Source of the DNA: Streptomyces griseofuscus | GTDB lineage: Bacteria > Actinomycetota > Actinomycetes > Streptomycetales > Streptomycetaceae | NCBI RefSeq assembly: GCF_014673495.1 | Contig: NZ_CP051006.1 | Coordinates: 7,749,001-7,813,000, forward strand | Length of the DNA: 64,000 nucleotides | Direction: 5' to 3' | Shown: piece by piece, positions 52,192 through 60,893 of the stretch | Layout: each line of letters starts with the position of its first letter | Numbering within the stretch: the first letter of the stretch is position 1 | Notes under the pieces: generated by a model | What the model was told of the DNA's origin: nothing | Seen by the model: only the letters and a program-made list of their open reading frames with translations | The model's database searches: none | Made by a program: the position numbers and the translations under genes

Positions 52192-53700
52192 TCACTTCAG
52201 CGGGATGACGACCTCGTCCTCCACCGGCGGGTCCAGTTCCTGCGGGCGGTTGCCGGTCGCGGCGAAGCAGCGGACGCGGATCTCCTGCGCGCCGACGTCC
52301 AGGCGCAGGAAGGACTTGAAGAAGGGCGGGGTGTAGGTGACGGAGGACGGCGAGAACAGCTGGGTGTACATCTTGCGCACCGGCAGCCGGACCCGTGAGG
52401 TGCGGTCGGGGCGGCCGCCGGCACCCAGCAGGCCGGCGACCAGACGGGTGCGCCGGGTGACGCGGGTGTCGGGGCCGGGGGCGCGGCCGGGTTCGATGCC
52501 GAGGCGTTCGGCGATCACGGCCGTGGCCTCCGACTCGCTGAGCCCGAGGCGCGGCAGGCGCAGCCGGCGGGCGTAGAGGTGGCTGTAGAACGCGAGCGAG
52601 TCGCCGCGCAGCGGGTAGCAGCGGAAGTCGCGCTCGGTGACCCCGCCGATCGACACCCGGGGGATGGTGTGGGTGGCGTGCATGAACGCCCCGCCGCCGC
52701 CCGAGACGATGTACTGGATGGTGCGGCCGTCCACCTGGACCGGGTAGCGCTGGTAGTTGTGGATGTCACCGCCGATCGCGGCCACGTAGTGGTGCTCCGG
52801 GTCCCGGACGATGTCGTCCACGGTGCCGCCGCCGTCGATGGGGCACGGGTGGTGCTCGCCGTCGACGTACAGCGGTGACCCGGTGATGAGGATCTTCGGG
52901 CGGGTGCCCTTGGACACCTCGCGCAGCCAGGCCCCCTGTTCGGCGTCGAGGGTGCCGAGCAGTCCGGTGTCGATGCCGATCAGGCGCACCGGTCCTGCGT
53001 CCAACGCCCAGTAGGGGCCGGGCTGTTCGGCTTGCTGGCCGGGATCCGACCGCAACTTCCGTGCCTCGTCTAGGTGTTGTCCGTCCGCCGGGCGCGGCCG
53101 GTGCCACAGCAGCGCCTGCCACCAGGCCCGGCCGAGCGGGCGGGGCCGGGGCGCGGGGTCCGGTGGCGGGGTGTCGGCGCAGAAGACCCGCATGAAGGCG
53201 CCGAGATCCTCGTACCAGTCGTGGTTGCCGGGTATCGCGTAGATCGGCGCCGGGTAGTCCCGGTACGGCCGGAAGAACTTGTTCTCGTAGTCGTCGGCGC
53301 TGCCCACCGGGTAGATGACATCGCTCGTGATCACCGCGAACTCGGTGCCCTGGCCGGTCTTCAGGAACCCCGGTACGGCGGCGTACTGGGACTCGCCGCC
53401 CTCCCCGGTGTCGCCGATGACCATGAAGGAGAACCGGTCCGGCACCTCCCGCCGGAACACCTTGTCGGCGGGCACCCCGGCGGACTGCCGCCGGGCCACC
53501 CACCGGCCGCGGGTACGGCCGGTGGGGTCGCCGAACCAGGAGGCCAGCACGCCGTTGCGGGCCGCCCACAGCGTTCTGGGGTTCAGCCAGGACACCTTCC
53601 GGACGTGGGGTGGCATCAACTGCTTGTAGGCACCCGGCTCGGCCGAGCCCCAGCCGGCGCCCTGTGCGGTATCGCGTGAGGAGTCAGACACGCCAGGCAC
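52192..53700 (-). CDS. Metallophosphoesterase-family protein
   Basis: A 502-residue protein with calcineurin-like phosphoesterase motifs: FMVIGDTGEGGESQ (D-x), YAIPGNHDWYEDLGAF (GNHD), ILITGSPLYVDGEHH and AAIGGDIHNYQRYPVQ (GDxH), so the bimetal centre is complete except that the GD-x-x-D second acid is ambiguous. N- and C-terminal extensions of about 90 and 110 residues are not recognised; the C-terminus looks beta-rich. There is no signal peptide. GTG at 53700 and GTG at 53691 are both possible starts. Substrate unknown. Confidence 0.85.
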   Translation of the reverse strand: MPGVSDSSRDTAQGAGWGSAEPGAYKQLMPPHVRKVSWLNPRTLWAARNGVLASWFGDPTGRTRGRWVARRQSAGVPADKVFRREVPDRFSFMVIGDTGEGGESQYAAVPGFLKTGQGTEFAVITSDVIYPVGSADDYENKFFRPYRDYPAPIYAIPGNHDWYEDLGAFMRVFCADTPPPDPAPRPRPLGRAWWQALLWHRPRPADGQHLDEARKLRSDPGQQAEQPGPYWALDAGPVRLIGIDTGLLGTLDAEQGAWLREVSKGTRPKILITGSPLYVDGEHHPCPIDGGGTVDDIVRDPEHHYVAAIGGDIHNYQRYPVQVDGRTIQYIVSGGGGAFMHATHTIPRVSIGGVTERDFRCYPLRGDSLAFYSHLYARRLRLPRLGLSESEATAVIAERLGIEPGRAPGPDTRVTRRTRLVAGLLGAGGRPDRTSRVRLPVRKMYTQLFSPSSVTYTPPFFKSFLRLDVGAQEIRVRCFAATGNRPQELDPPVEDEVVIPLK

Positions 53701-53807
53701 CGTAACAACGCCCCGACCAGCGGCGGGATACCGGGGCTCGGGTCAACGCCCCACGACGGCGGGCACGTTCGGCAGCCTTCCCGCGCGGGCACGGATCCCC
53801 CCGGAAC

Positions 53808-54788
53808 TCAGGCGGGCAGCTCGGCCAGCCAGTCGAGGAGCAGGCGGTTGGTCTCCTCGGGACGCTCCTGCTGGATCCAGTGGCCGCAGTCGTCGAGCAG
53901 CTGCGAGGAGACCAGGTTCGGCAGGGTGTGGGGGAACGCCTTGATGGCGTCCGACAGCCAGGACACGGTGACGTCCAGGGCGCCGCCGATGAACAGGGAC
54001 GGCTGGGTGAGGGGAGCGCCCTCATGGGCGGCGAGGTCCGCCCAGTCGCGGTCCATGTTCCGGTAGCGGTTGAGCGCTCCGGTCAGCCCGGTCCGCTCGA
54101 ACTCACCCGCGTAGAAGTCGAGTTCGGCCTCGCCGAGCCACCCGGGCAGCGGACCGTCGGGGCACCGGTCGCGCAGGGTGCCGCCGGGGCTGACGAAGTA
54201 CGGGACAGGGTCGCCGGGTCCGGGCATGGTCCCGGCGGACAGGGCCCGGTAGAAGGCCGCGAGCCAGCCGCGTACATCGGGCTCGATCTCGGCCTCGGCA
54301 CGGCCCGGCTCCTGGAAGTAGGAGATGTAGAACTCGTCGTCCCCGCCGCCCATATGGGCGAAGACCTCGGTCGGCCGGGACGCACCGCGCGGGGTGTACG
54401 GCACGCTGAGCATGCCCACCGCCCGGAAGACCTCGGGGCTGAGCAGGCCCGAGCCCGAGGCGATGGCGGAACCCCAGTCGTGGCCGACGACCACGGCCGA
54501 CTCCTCGCCGAGCGCGTGCACCACCGAGACGTTGTCCGCCACGAGTTCGGTCAGCCGGTACGCGTCCGTCGCCACCGGCTTGGCGGACCGGCCGTAGCCG
54601 CGGACGTCGATGGCCACCGCCCGGTACCCGGCCGCCGCGAGGGCCGGCAGCTGATGGCGCCAGGAGTACCAGGACTCCGGGAAGCCGTGCACCAGCAGCA
54701 CCAGCGGCCCGCTGCCCTGCTCCACGAGATGGATCCGCCCCGCCTCGGTGGGCACCAGCCGGTGCCTCGGTTCGCTGATGTGTGTCAT
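53808..54788 (-). CDS. Alpha/beta hydrolase, epoxide-hydrolase-like
   Basis: A 326-residue cytosolic hydrolase: oxyanion region LLVHGFPESWYSWRHQ, nucleophile elbow VVVGHDWGSAIA with Asp nucleophile (GHDWG), and a late DDCGHWIQQERPEET with catalytic His. The Asp nucleophile and HGFPE motif are those of epoxide hydrolases rather than serine esterases. GGGAGGG lies close upstream of the ATG at 54788. It follows the beta-lactamase-like gene by 52 bases in the same direction and the two may be co-transcribed. Confidence 0.92.
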   Translation of the reverse strand: MTHISEPRHRLVPTEAGRIHLVEQGSGPLVLLVHGFPESWYSWRHQLPALAAAGYRAVAIDVRGYGRSAKPVATDAYRLTELVADNVSVVHALGEESAVVVGHDWGSAIASGSGLLSPEVFRAVGMLSVPYTPRGASRPTEVFAHMGGGDDEFYISYFQEPGRAEAEIEPDVRGWLAAFYRALSAGTMPGPGDPVPYFVSPGGTLRDRCPDGPLPGWLGEAELDFYAGEFERTGLTGALNRYRNMDRDWADLAAHEGAPLTQPSLFIGGALDVTVSWLSDAIKAFPHTLPNLVSSQLLDDCGHWIQQERPEETNRLLLDWLAELPA

Positions 54789-54840
54789 GAGCCCTCCCAT
54801 GGGCTGTCGAGTGAACATGAGCTGTCGGGTGAAGGGGATT

Positions 54841-55749
54841 TCAGGCCGTTTCGCGGTGCAACGAGGCGACGGCGTGCGCGGTCGCGGCGCCGATCGCGGC
54901 ATTGATCGCGGCGTCGTCCGCGCCCGGCCGCGATCTGGTGAAGACCGCGGCGGCGTACTGACGGCCGTCCGGATACGAGACGACGCCGACCTCATTGCGT
55001 ACGATCCCGGCGAGCCCGCCGCTCTTGGCCGCCACCCGCACGGGCGCCCGGAACCCGCTCGCGATCCGGTGCCGGGTGAGCTGGCGGCCCATCACCGCCC
55101 GCACCCGCGCGCAGGCCGCCGCAGGCCCCGCCTGCCCGCTCCAGAGGAGCCGCAGCAGCCGCACCATGTCGCGCGCTGTCGTGCCGGTGCCCGCACCGGG
55201 GGTCAGCGCACGCGTCCCCGGCAACTCCTCGTCGACGCCCGCTGATTCGGCCGCCGAGGCGCGAGCCGACCAGTCGACGAGGTCCGCCCAGCCCGCGCGG
55301 CCGAGGTCCTGGCCGATGGAGTCCAGCATGGTGCGCAGATCGGACCGGACGACCGTGTTCCGCAGCCCGAGCCGCGCGGCCGTCGCGTTCAGGGTGTCGA
55401 CACCGAGCCGGTTCATCAGCGCGTCCGTGCACGGGTTGTCGCTGATGGTCAGCATCAGGACGACCATGTCGCGCAACGACAGCGCGACCTCGTCCTCGAA
55501 CAGCGACACCCCGACCGAGCCGGGTGTGCGCCGCGCGGCACCCAGCACCATCCGCTCTCGCGGATCCAGCCGGCCCTCGGCGAACCAGGTCTCGGCCGCC
55601 AGCGCGACCAGCACCTTCACCACCGAGGCGGGTACCACGAGTTGATCGGCGTCCAGCCCGAATTCCCCTTCGCTGTCCAGGGGTTGGACGAGCAGCGTGC
55701 CCGTGCACCCCGCCCGCTCGAAGATCTCTCCCACCGTGTCGACCGTCAT
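54841..55749 (-). CDS. Class A beta-lactamase-like serine hydrolase without signal peptide
   Basis: A 302-residue serine hydrolase with all three class A signatures: SxxK in VPASVVKVLV, SDN in LTISDNPCTD and KSG in AAKSGGLAG (K-T/S-G). The Glu166-type omega loop is not clear in the segment SAGVDEELPGTRALTPG, although a Glu occurs there. The N-terminus starts straight at the domain (MTVDTVGEIFERAGC) with no leader or lipobox, so the protein should remain cytosolic, unlike secreted beta-lactamases. It may be an esterase or peptidase derived from the beta-lactamase fold. It heads a two-gene unit with the epoxide hydrolase. Confidence 0.87.
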   Translation of the reverse strand: MTVDTVGEIFERAGCTGTLLVQPLDSEGEFGLDADQLVVPASVVKVLVALAAETWFAEGRLDPRERMVLGAARRTPGSVGVSLFEDEVALSLRDMVVLMLTISDNPCTDALMNRLGVDTLNATAARLGLRNTVVRSDLRTMLDSIGQDLGRAGWADLVDWSARASAAESAGVDEELPGTRALTPGAGTGTTARDMVRLLRLLWSGQAGPAAACARVRAVMGRQLTRHRIASGFRAPVRVAAKSGGLAGIVRNEVGVVSYPDGRQYAAAVFTRSRPGADDAAINAAIGAATAHAVASLHRETA

Positions 55750-56042
55750 GAAGACGATCTTCCCAGGGCGGTCCCTGCTGTCACAGGCACCCCAACAGTT
55801 GTTTCATGAACGTGAATTGGCCGCTGGGGGAGCGCACAGCGACGTCATAGGGAAAACCCTCGATTGGTTCCCACGCTGGTGACATGGACGGTTCAAGACT
55901 GTCATTCTCCCAGCGCACGCTGATCCCCCACGAGCGCACCACGGATCACGGTCTTGTACACAGCACCACCCACCGGACAGCAGACCCGGCTGTCCGGTCT
56001 CTCACAGGCCGCGACCCGGCGGCCTCCGCAGGAGGAGTAAGA

Positions 56043-58475
56043 GTGAGACCCCACAGACCCCTTTCTCACGGACGTCTTCCCCAGGGACGTCTCTCCAAGC
56101 GGGCCACGGTCGGAGCCGCGCTGCTCTCCACCGCGGCCCTGTTCGCCGTCGGTATGCAGGCCGGCCCGGCGACGGCCGCGCCCGCCGCGCACCACCTCAG
56201 CCCCCTGCGCGTCGGCGCCCTTGAGGCCAAGCTCAGCCCGGCCCAGCACAAGGCCCTGATCCAGAGCGCCCAGGACAAGACGACCGACACCGCCCGCACC
56301 CTCGGCCTCGGCGCCAAGGAGAAGCTGGTCGTCAAGGACGTCACCAAGGACGCCGACGGCACGCTGCACACCCGCTACGAGCGCACCTACGACGGCCTGC
56401 CCGTCCTCGGCGGCGACCTGATCGTGCACACCCCGCCCGCCTCGCTCGCGGCCGGCACCGTGAGCGCCACGTACAACAACAAGAACAAGATCCGGGTCTC
56501 CTCGACCACGGCGACCTACACCAAGGCCGCGGCCGAGAGCAAGGCGCTGAAGACCGCCAAGGCCCTGGACGCCGCGAAGCCCGCCGCCGACAGCGCCCGC
56601 AAGGTGATCTGGGCCGGCAGCGGCACCCCGAAGCTTGCCTGGGAGACCGTGATCGGCGGCTTCCAGGACGACGGCACGCCGAGCCGGCTGCACGTCATCA
56701 CCGATGCCACCACCGGCAAGGAGCTGTACCGGTACCAGGGCATCGAGACCGGCGTCGGCAACACCCACTACAGCGGCCAGGTCTCGCTGACCTCGACCCA
56801 GTCGGGTTCGTCGTACAACCTGACCGACGGTACGCGCGGCGGTCACAAGACGTACAACCTGAACCACGGCACCTCCGGCACCGGCACCCTGTTCTCGCAG
56901 ACCAGCGACACCTGGGGCGACGGCACCAACTCCAACGCCGCCACGGCCGGCGCGGACGCCGCCTACGGCGCGCAGGAGACCTGGGACTTCTACAAGAACA
57001 CGTTCGGGCGCAGCGGCATCAAGAACGACGGTGTCGGCGCCTACTCCCGGACGCACTACGGCAACTCGTACGTGAACGCGTTCTGGGACGACAGCTGCTT
57101 CTGCATGACGTACGGCGACGGCTCCGGGAACAACGACCCGCTGACCGCGCTGGACGTCGCCGGCCACGAGATGAGCCACGGTGTCACCTCCAACACCGCG
57201 GGCCTCGACTACTCCGGCGAGTCGGGCGGCCTGAACGAGGCCACCTCCGACATCTTCGGCACGGGCGTGGAGTTCTACGCGAACAACAGCTCGGACCCCG
57301 GTGACTACCTCATCGGTGAGAAGATCAACATCAACGGTGACGGCACCCCGCTGCGCTACATGGACAAGCCGAGCAAGGACGGCGGTTCGGCGGACAGCTG
57401 GTACTCGGGCGTCGGCAACCTCGATGTGCACTACTCCTCGGGTCCGGCGAACCACATGTTCTACCTGCTCTCCGAGGGCAGCGGCAGCAAGGTCATCAAT
57501 GGTGTGACCTACAACAGCCCGACCTCCGACGGCGTCGCCGTCACCGGCATCGGCCGGGCCGCCGCCCTCCAGATCTGGTACAAGGCGCTGACGTCGTACA
57601 TGACGTCCAGCACCAACTACGCCGGTGCCCGCACCGCGGCGCTGAACGCGGCCGCGGCGCTCTACGGCACCAACTCCGCGCAGTACGCGGGTGTCGGCAA
57701 CGCCTTCGCGGGCATCAACGTCGGCAGCCACATCACCCCGCCGAGCAACGGCGTGACGGTCACCAACCCCGGCAGCCAGTCCTCCACCGTGGGTACGGCG
57801 GTCAGCCTCCAGGTCCAGGCGAGCAGCACCAACAGCGGCGCCCTGACCTACAGCGCCTCCGGCCTGCCGACCGGTCTGTCGATCAACAGCTCCACCGGTG
57901 TGATCTCCGGTACGCCGTCCGCGGCCGGCAGCTACAGCACCACCGTCACGGTGAAGGACTCCACCGGCGCGACCGGTACCGCGACCTTCTCCTGGACCGT
58001 CAGCACCAGCGGTGGTGGCGGCTGCACCTCGACCCAGCTGCTGGCCAACCCGGGCTTCGAGTCGGGCAACACCGGCTGGACCGCGAGCAGCGGTGTCATC
58101 ACCAACGACACCGGTGAGGCCGCGCACGGCGGTTCGTACAAGGCGTGGATGGACGGCTACGGCACCTCGCACACCGACACCGTGTCCCAGTCGGTGACGA
58201 TTCCCGCGGGCTGCAAGGCGACCCTGTCCTTCTACCTGCACGTCGACACCGCCGAGACCACCACCAGCACCGCGTACGACAAGCTGACGGTCACCGCGGG
58301 TTCGACCACCCTGGCGTCGTACTCGAACCTGAACGCCAACTCGGGCTACGTCCAGAAGACCTTCGACCTGTCCTCGCTGGCGGGCCAGACGGTCACCCTG
58401 AAGTTCAACGGCGTGGAGGACTCCTCGCTCCAGACCAGCTTCGTCGTGGACGACGCGTCCGTGACCACCAGCTGA
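56043..58475 (+). CDS. Secreted M4 thermolysin-like metallopeptidase with C-terminal modules
   Basis: The 810-residue preproenzyme starts at a GTG with an ideal GGAGGAG five bases upstream. It has a signal peptide (TVGAALLSTAALFAVGMQAGPATA), FTP/PepSY propeptide (about residues 50-230), M4 catalytic domain with VAGHEMSHGVTSNTAGL (zinc ligands HExxH) and GGLNEATSDIFG (third ligand Glu), then a C-terminal putative immunoglobulin-like domain (GVTVTNPGSQSSTVGTAVSLQVQASS) and a final beta-rich module with CTSTQLLANPGFESGNTGW. The latter resemble carbohydrate/protein-binding extensions. It is extracellular. A perfect 13-bp hairpin terminates the gene. Confidence 0.93.
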   Translation: MRPHRPLSHGRLPQGRLSKRATVGAALLSTAALFAVGMQAGPATAAPAAHHLSPLRVGALEAKLSPAQHKALIQSAQDKTTDTARTLGLGAKEKLVVKDVTKDADGTLHTRYERTYDGLPVLGGDLIVHTPPASLAAGTVSATYNNKNKIRVSSTTATYTKAAAESKALKTAKALDAAKPAADSARKVIWAGSGTPKLAWETVIGGFQDDGTPSRLHVITDATTGKELYRYQGIETGVGNTHYSGQVSLTSTQSGSSYNLTDGTRGGHKTYNLNHGTSGTGTLFSQTSDTWGDGTNSNAATAGADAAYGAQETWDFYKNTFGRSGIKNDGVGAYSRTHYGNSYVNAFWDDSCFCMTYGDGSGNNDPLTALDVAGHEMSHGVTSNTAGLDYSGESGGLNEATSDIFGTGVEFYANNSSDPGDYLIGEKININGDGTPLRYMDKPSKDGGSADSWYSGVGNLDVHYSSGPANHMFYLLSEGSGSKVINGVTYNSPTSDGVAVTGIGRAAALQIWYKALTSYMTSSTNYAGARTAALNAAAALYGTNSAQYAGVGNAFAGINVGSHITPPSNGVTVTNPGSQSSTVGTAVSLQVQASSTNSGALTYSASGLPTGLSINSSTGVISGTPSAAGSYSTTVTVKDSTGATGTATFSWTVSTSGGGGCTSTQLLANPGFESGNTGWTASSGVITNDTGEAAHGGSYKAWMDGYGTSHTDTVSQSVTIPAGCKATLSFYLHVDTAETTTSTAYDKLTVTAGSTTLASYSNLNANSGYVQKTFDLSSLAGQTVTLKFNGVEDSSLQTSFVVDDASVTTS

Positions 58476-58512
58476 TCACCCGCACCGGCTGAACGCACCA
58501 TCTGCACCGAAG

Positions 58513-58542
58513 GGTCCCGCTCCCCGGCTGGGGAGCGGGACC
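58513..58542. terminator. Bidirectional terminator between M4 peptidase and GH64 genes
   Basis: GGTCCCGCTCCCC (58513-58525) and GGGGAGCGGGACC (58530-58542) form a perfect 13-bp stem with a 4-base loop, flanked by AAG and CTT. It lies between the stop codons of two convergent genes (58475 and 58554) and so can end both transcripts. Confidence 0.85.
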
Positions 58543-58553
58543 TTCTCATACGG

Positions 58554-59753
58554 TCAGTCCAGCGGACCCAGTGTGAGGTACGCCTGCTGCGGATCGCCGT
58601 CGTTGACCAGCGACTCCTGGTTGCCGACGTCGTCGAAGGCGAACGCGTAGGCCTTGCCGTCGGACATTCGCGCGTGCACCGCCTTCGCGTACTGGTTGGT
58701 CACCGCGTCCTGGTAGAAGTCGCCCGGCGTGTTGTCCGGCGCCTGCGAACTCACCAGCAGTGTCGAGCGGTTGAACCCGGCACACAGCGTGCGGGAGATG
58801 GGCCCGCGCACGGCGTCGTTGGGCGCGTCGAGCAGCTTGTGGCAGCCGAACACGCTGTCCGCGTCCGGCTTCTGGAAGCTGGTGACGACCGCGCCCGAGG
58901 TGTCGGTGAAGTTCATGACGTCACCCGAGACCCGGCCGTAGAACTTCTTGTCCGGCTGATCGGCGAACGGCGTGACGGTCAGCGTCGACGACGCGTACTT
59001 CTGCCAGACCCGGTTCACGTAGTCGTCCATCGCGCTCGCGGGCAGCGCACCGGTCTCCACCCCGTACAGCGGCGACAGCGCGCGCAGCACCGAGCCGTCG
59101 GAGCCCGTCTGGATCAGCCCCGACCAGCCGCCCGGCTGGGCGCGCAGGGCGTCGAAGAATCCCGACCACCCGCCCTGCTTGAGCTGCCCGGTGGTGCTGA
59201 CGCTCCCGTCGGCGCGGCGCACCCCGACGGAGTACGGCGCCGAGAACATGTCCACCTGGGTGCTGTTGAGCCACAGCCCGGAGTCGTTGAGCGTGTACTC
59301 GGACCAGTTGAACAGGATGTCGTGGTTGGGGTCGGACGGATTCTGCACGGCCGGCTGCACCAGACCGCCGGTGGTCAGCTTGAAGACGAGCTTCTGGCCG
59401 TAGGAGAAGTAGATCCGGCCGGAGAACTTCGGGATGCGGATCGTGGTCGACTGCCCGGCGGCAGGTCCAGGAATCGCCGCGTCCGGCGCGGGAGTCGGCG
59501 GATTGCCACCGGCCGGCCAGGCGTGGAAGACGCCATTCGCGTCCGCCCAGCCCTGCTGCCCGGAGGACAGCTGGGTGCCGAGGTCGTAGAGGTAGACGGG
59601 CTGGGTGCGGCCCGAGTTGTTGGTGATGGTCAGCGCGATGGTGTCCGGTACGGCCGCTCCGGCGTGTTGGGGGACGCCGAGGGCGAGCGCTCCGCCGATG
59701 AGGGCGGTGGCGGCGACCAAGGGCAGCGCGCGTCGGGTTCGAGTGTGCGGCAC
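58554..59753 (-). CDS. Secreted beta-1,3-glucanase, GH64 family
   Basis: A 399-residue exported enzyme with a signal peptide (RRALPLVAATALIGGALALGVPQHAGA) and the GH64 two-domain fold recognisable from TIALTITNNSGRTQPVYLYDLG, FSGRIYFSYGQKLVFKL, FNWSEYTLNDSGLWLNSTQVDMFSAPYSVGV and the C-terminal FYQDAVTNQYAKAVHARMSDGKAYAFAFDDVG. GH64 enzymes release laminari-oligosaccharides from fungal beta-1,3-glucan. The GTG follows GGAGGTGGAGA. The promoter has TTGACA and a perfect 18-bp palindrome overlapping the -10, typical of control by a LacI-type sugar repressor. Confidence 0.93.
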   Translation of the reverse strand: MPHTRTRRALPLVAATALIGGALALGVPQHAGAAVPDTIALTITNNSGRTQPVYLYDLGTQLSSGQQGWADANGVFHAWPAGGNPPTPAPDAAIPGPAAGQSTTIRIPKFSGRIYFSYGQKLVFKLTTGGLVQPAVQNPSDPNHDILFNWSEYTLNDSGLWLNSTQVDMFSAPYSVGVRRADGSVSTTGQLKQGGWSGFFDALRAQPGGWSGLIQTGSDGSVLRALSPLYGVETGALPASAMDDYVNRVWQKYASSTLTVTPFADQPDKKFYGRVSGDVMNFTDTSGAVVTSFQKPDADSVFGCHKLLDAPNDAVRGPISRTLCAGFNRSTLLVSSQAPDNTPGDFYQDAVTNQYAKAVHARMSDGKAYAFAFDDVGNQESLVNDGDPQQAYLTLGPLD

Positions 59754-59781
59754 TCTCCACCTCCGTGTGGGGGTCGGGGTC

Positions 59782-59809
59782 GTACGGACCTCCGATCTCT
59801 GGTCCGTAC
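59782..59809. repeat. Second inverted repeat in the GH64 leader
   Basis: GTACGGACC (59782-59790), 10-base spacer, GGTCCGTAC (59801-59809) are perfectly complementary. Located between the operator and the ribosome site of the GH64 gene, it would form a stem in the leader RNA or serve as another operator. Confidence 0.5.
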
Positions 59810-59812
59810 CTG

Positions 59813-59857
59813 TCTGAGAGCGCTCTCAGACTGGTGCCGAAGTCGTACCCGTGTCAA
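59813..59857 (-). promoter_or_regulatory. GH64 promoter with LacI-type palindromic operator
   Basis: On the minus strand TTGACA (59857-59852), 18-base spacer and CAGTCT (59833-59828) form a promoter. The perfect 18-bp palindrome at 59813-59830, core TGAGAGCGCTCTCA (59815-59828), overlaps the last 3 bases of the -10 and the start site. It differs from the CebR/CelR-type operator TGGGAGCGCTCCCA by two symmetric bases, so a LacI-family sugar repressor is the likely ligand-dependent regulator. Confidence 0.7.
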
Positions 59858-59977
59858 CGATTCCGGCGCCACTTCCCTTTGTGCGCAGGCCACTTCGAAC
59901 CCGCCCGGCGCCCGCCGCGGGGCGGGCGCCGTGGGCCGGTGCCGAACGGTTCGGAGAGCTCGGAAGGCGCGGAAGGC

Positions 59978-60733
59978 TCAGAAGGCGCGGTCTAGCAGGG
60001 CCAGCAGCGCCGCCCAGTGGCGCTCGTCGGCCTCCCGGTCGTACGCGGGGGTGTCGGCCTGGGTGTAGCCGTGCTGCGCGCCCGGATACACCTCGCAGGT
60101 GTGGCGCACCCCGGCCGCGTCCAGTGCCTGCTCCAGCTCGCGGATCTGCTCGGCCGGCATGGAGGCGTCCTGGTCGGCGAAGCCGAAGTACAGCTCGGCG
60201 GTGACGTCCCCGACACCGCGGTGCGGGCTGTCCGGGGCCTCCGTGACCAGCTTGCCGCCGTGGAAGCCGGCCGCCGCAGCCACCCGGTCGGGGTGCGTGG
60301 CGGCCGTGCGCAGGGCGAGCCGGGCGCCCATGCAGTAGCCGGTCAGCGCGACCGGGCCGTCGGCGACGAACGGATTGTCCGCGAGGAAGCCCAGATAGGC
60401 GTCCGCGTCCCGCCGGGACTGCTCGGGGGTGAGGGAGCCCATCACCGGGCCGATGCGCTGCCAGAGGCCCGGGTCGGCCGCCGGGTCGATGAACTCGGGC
60501 AGCTCGCCGATCGGGGTGGTGCCGTGCCGGTAGAAGACGTTGGGCACCAGGACCGTGTACCCGGCGGACGCCAGCCGGTCGGCCATCGACCGCAGCTGGG
60601 GGCGCAGCCCGTAGGCGTCCTGGTACAGCAGGACGCCAGGGTGCGGCTCGCCGTCGGCGGGATGGGCGAGGTAGGCGTCCGCGGTGCCGTCCTCGGTCGG
60701 GATGTCGACGGATGCTCCCTGTACGTCGGTCAT
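59978..60733 (-). CDS. Dienelactone hydrolase family protein
   Basis: A 251-residue alpha/beta hydrolase with the dienelactone hydrolase layout: VLLYQDAYGLRPQLRSMADRLASAGY, nucleophile elbow ALTGYCMGARLAL (Cys nucleophile in GYCMG), Asp in YFGFADQDASMP and His in PGAQHGYTQ. It hydrolyses dienelactone-like or other esters/lactones. GGAGG lies 9 bases before the ATG. It is cytosolic and has no operon partners apparent, preceded on the same strand by a YciO-family gene 160 bases away. Confidence 0.92.
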   Translation of the reverse strand: MTDVQGASVDIPTEDGTADAYLAHPADGEPHPGVLLYQDAYGLRPQLRSMADRLASAGYTVLVPNVFYRHGTTPIGELPEFIDPAADPGLWQRIGPVMGSLTPEQSRRDADAYLGFLADNPFVADGPVALTGYCMGARLALRTAATHPDRVAAAAGFHGGKLVTEAPDSPHRGVGDVTAELYFGFADQDASMPAEQIRELEQALDAAGVRHTCEVYPGAQHGYTQADTPAYDREADERHWAALLALLDRAF

Positions 60734-60893
60734 GGTGACGGGCCTCCTGGGGGGTAAGGGACGGCGGTCGGCGGGTGCCCCGGCGCGCCGCGGGTACGTC
60801 GATGTCCTGCGCGAACGCGCCGGACGGGCGGATCCCATGCTGCCACGCAAGATCGCGGCCCTCGCGGGCGGTCCGCCGAACCGCCCCCCGCCG

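Noticed and set aside
47679..55749. Secondary-metabolite gene cluster formed by the redox and hydrolase genes
   Set aside because: No polyketide, peptide or terpene synthase and the genes are on mixed strands with separate promoters.
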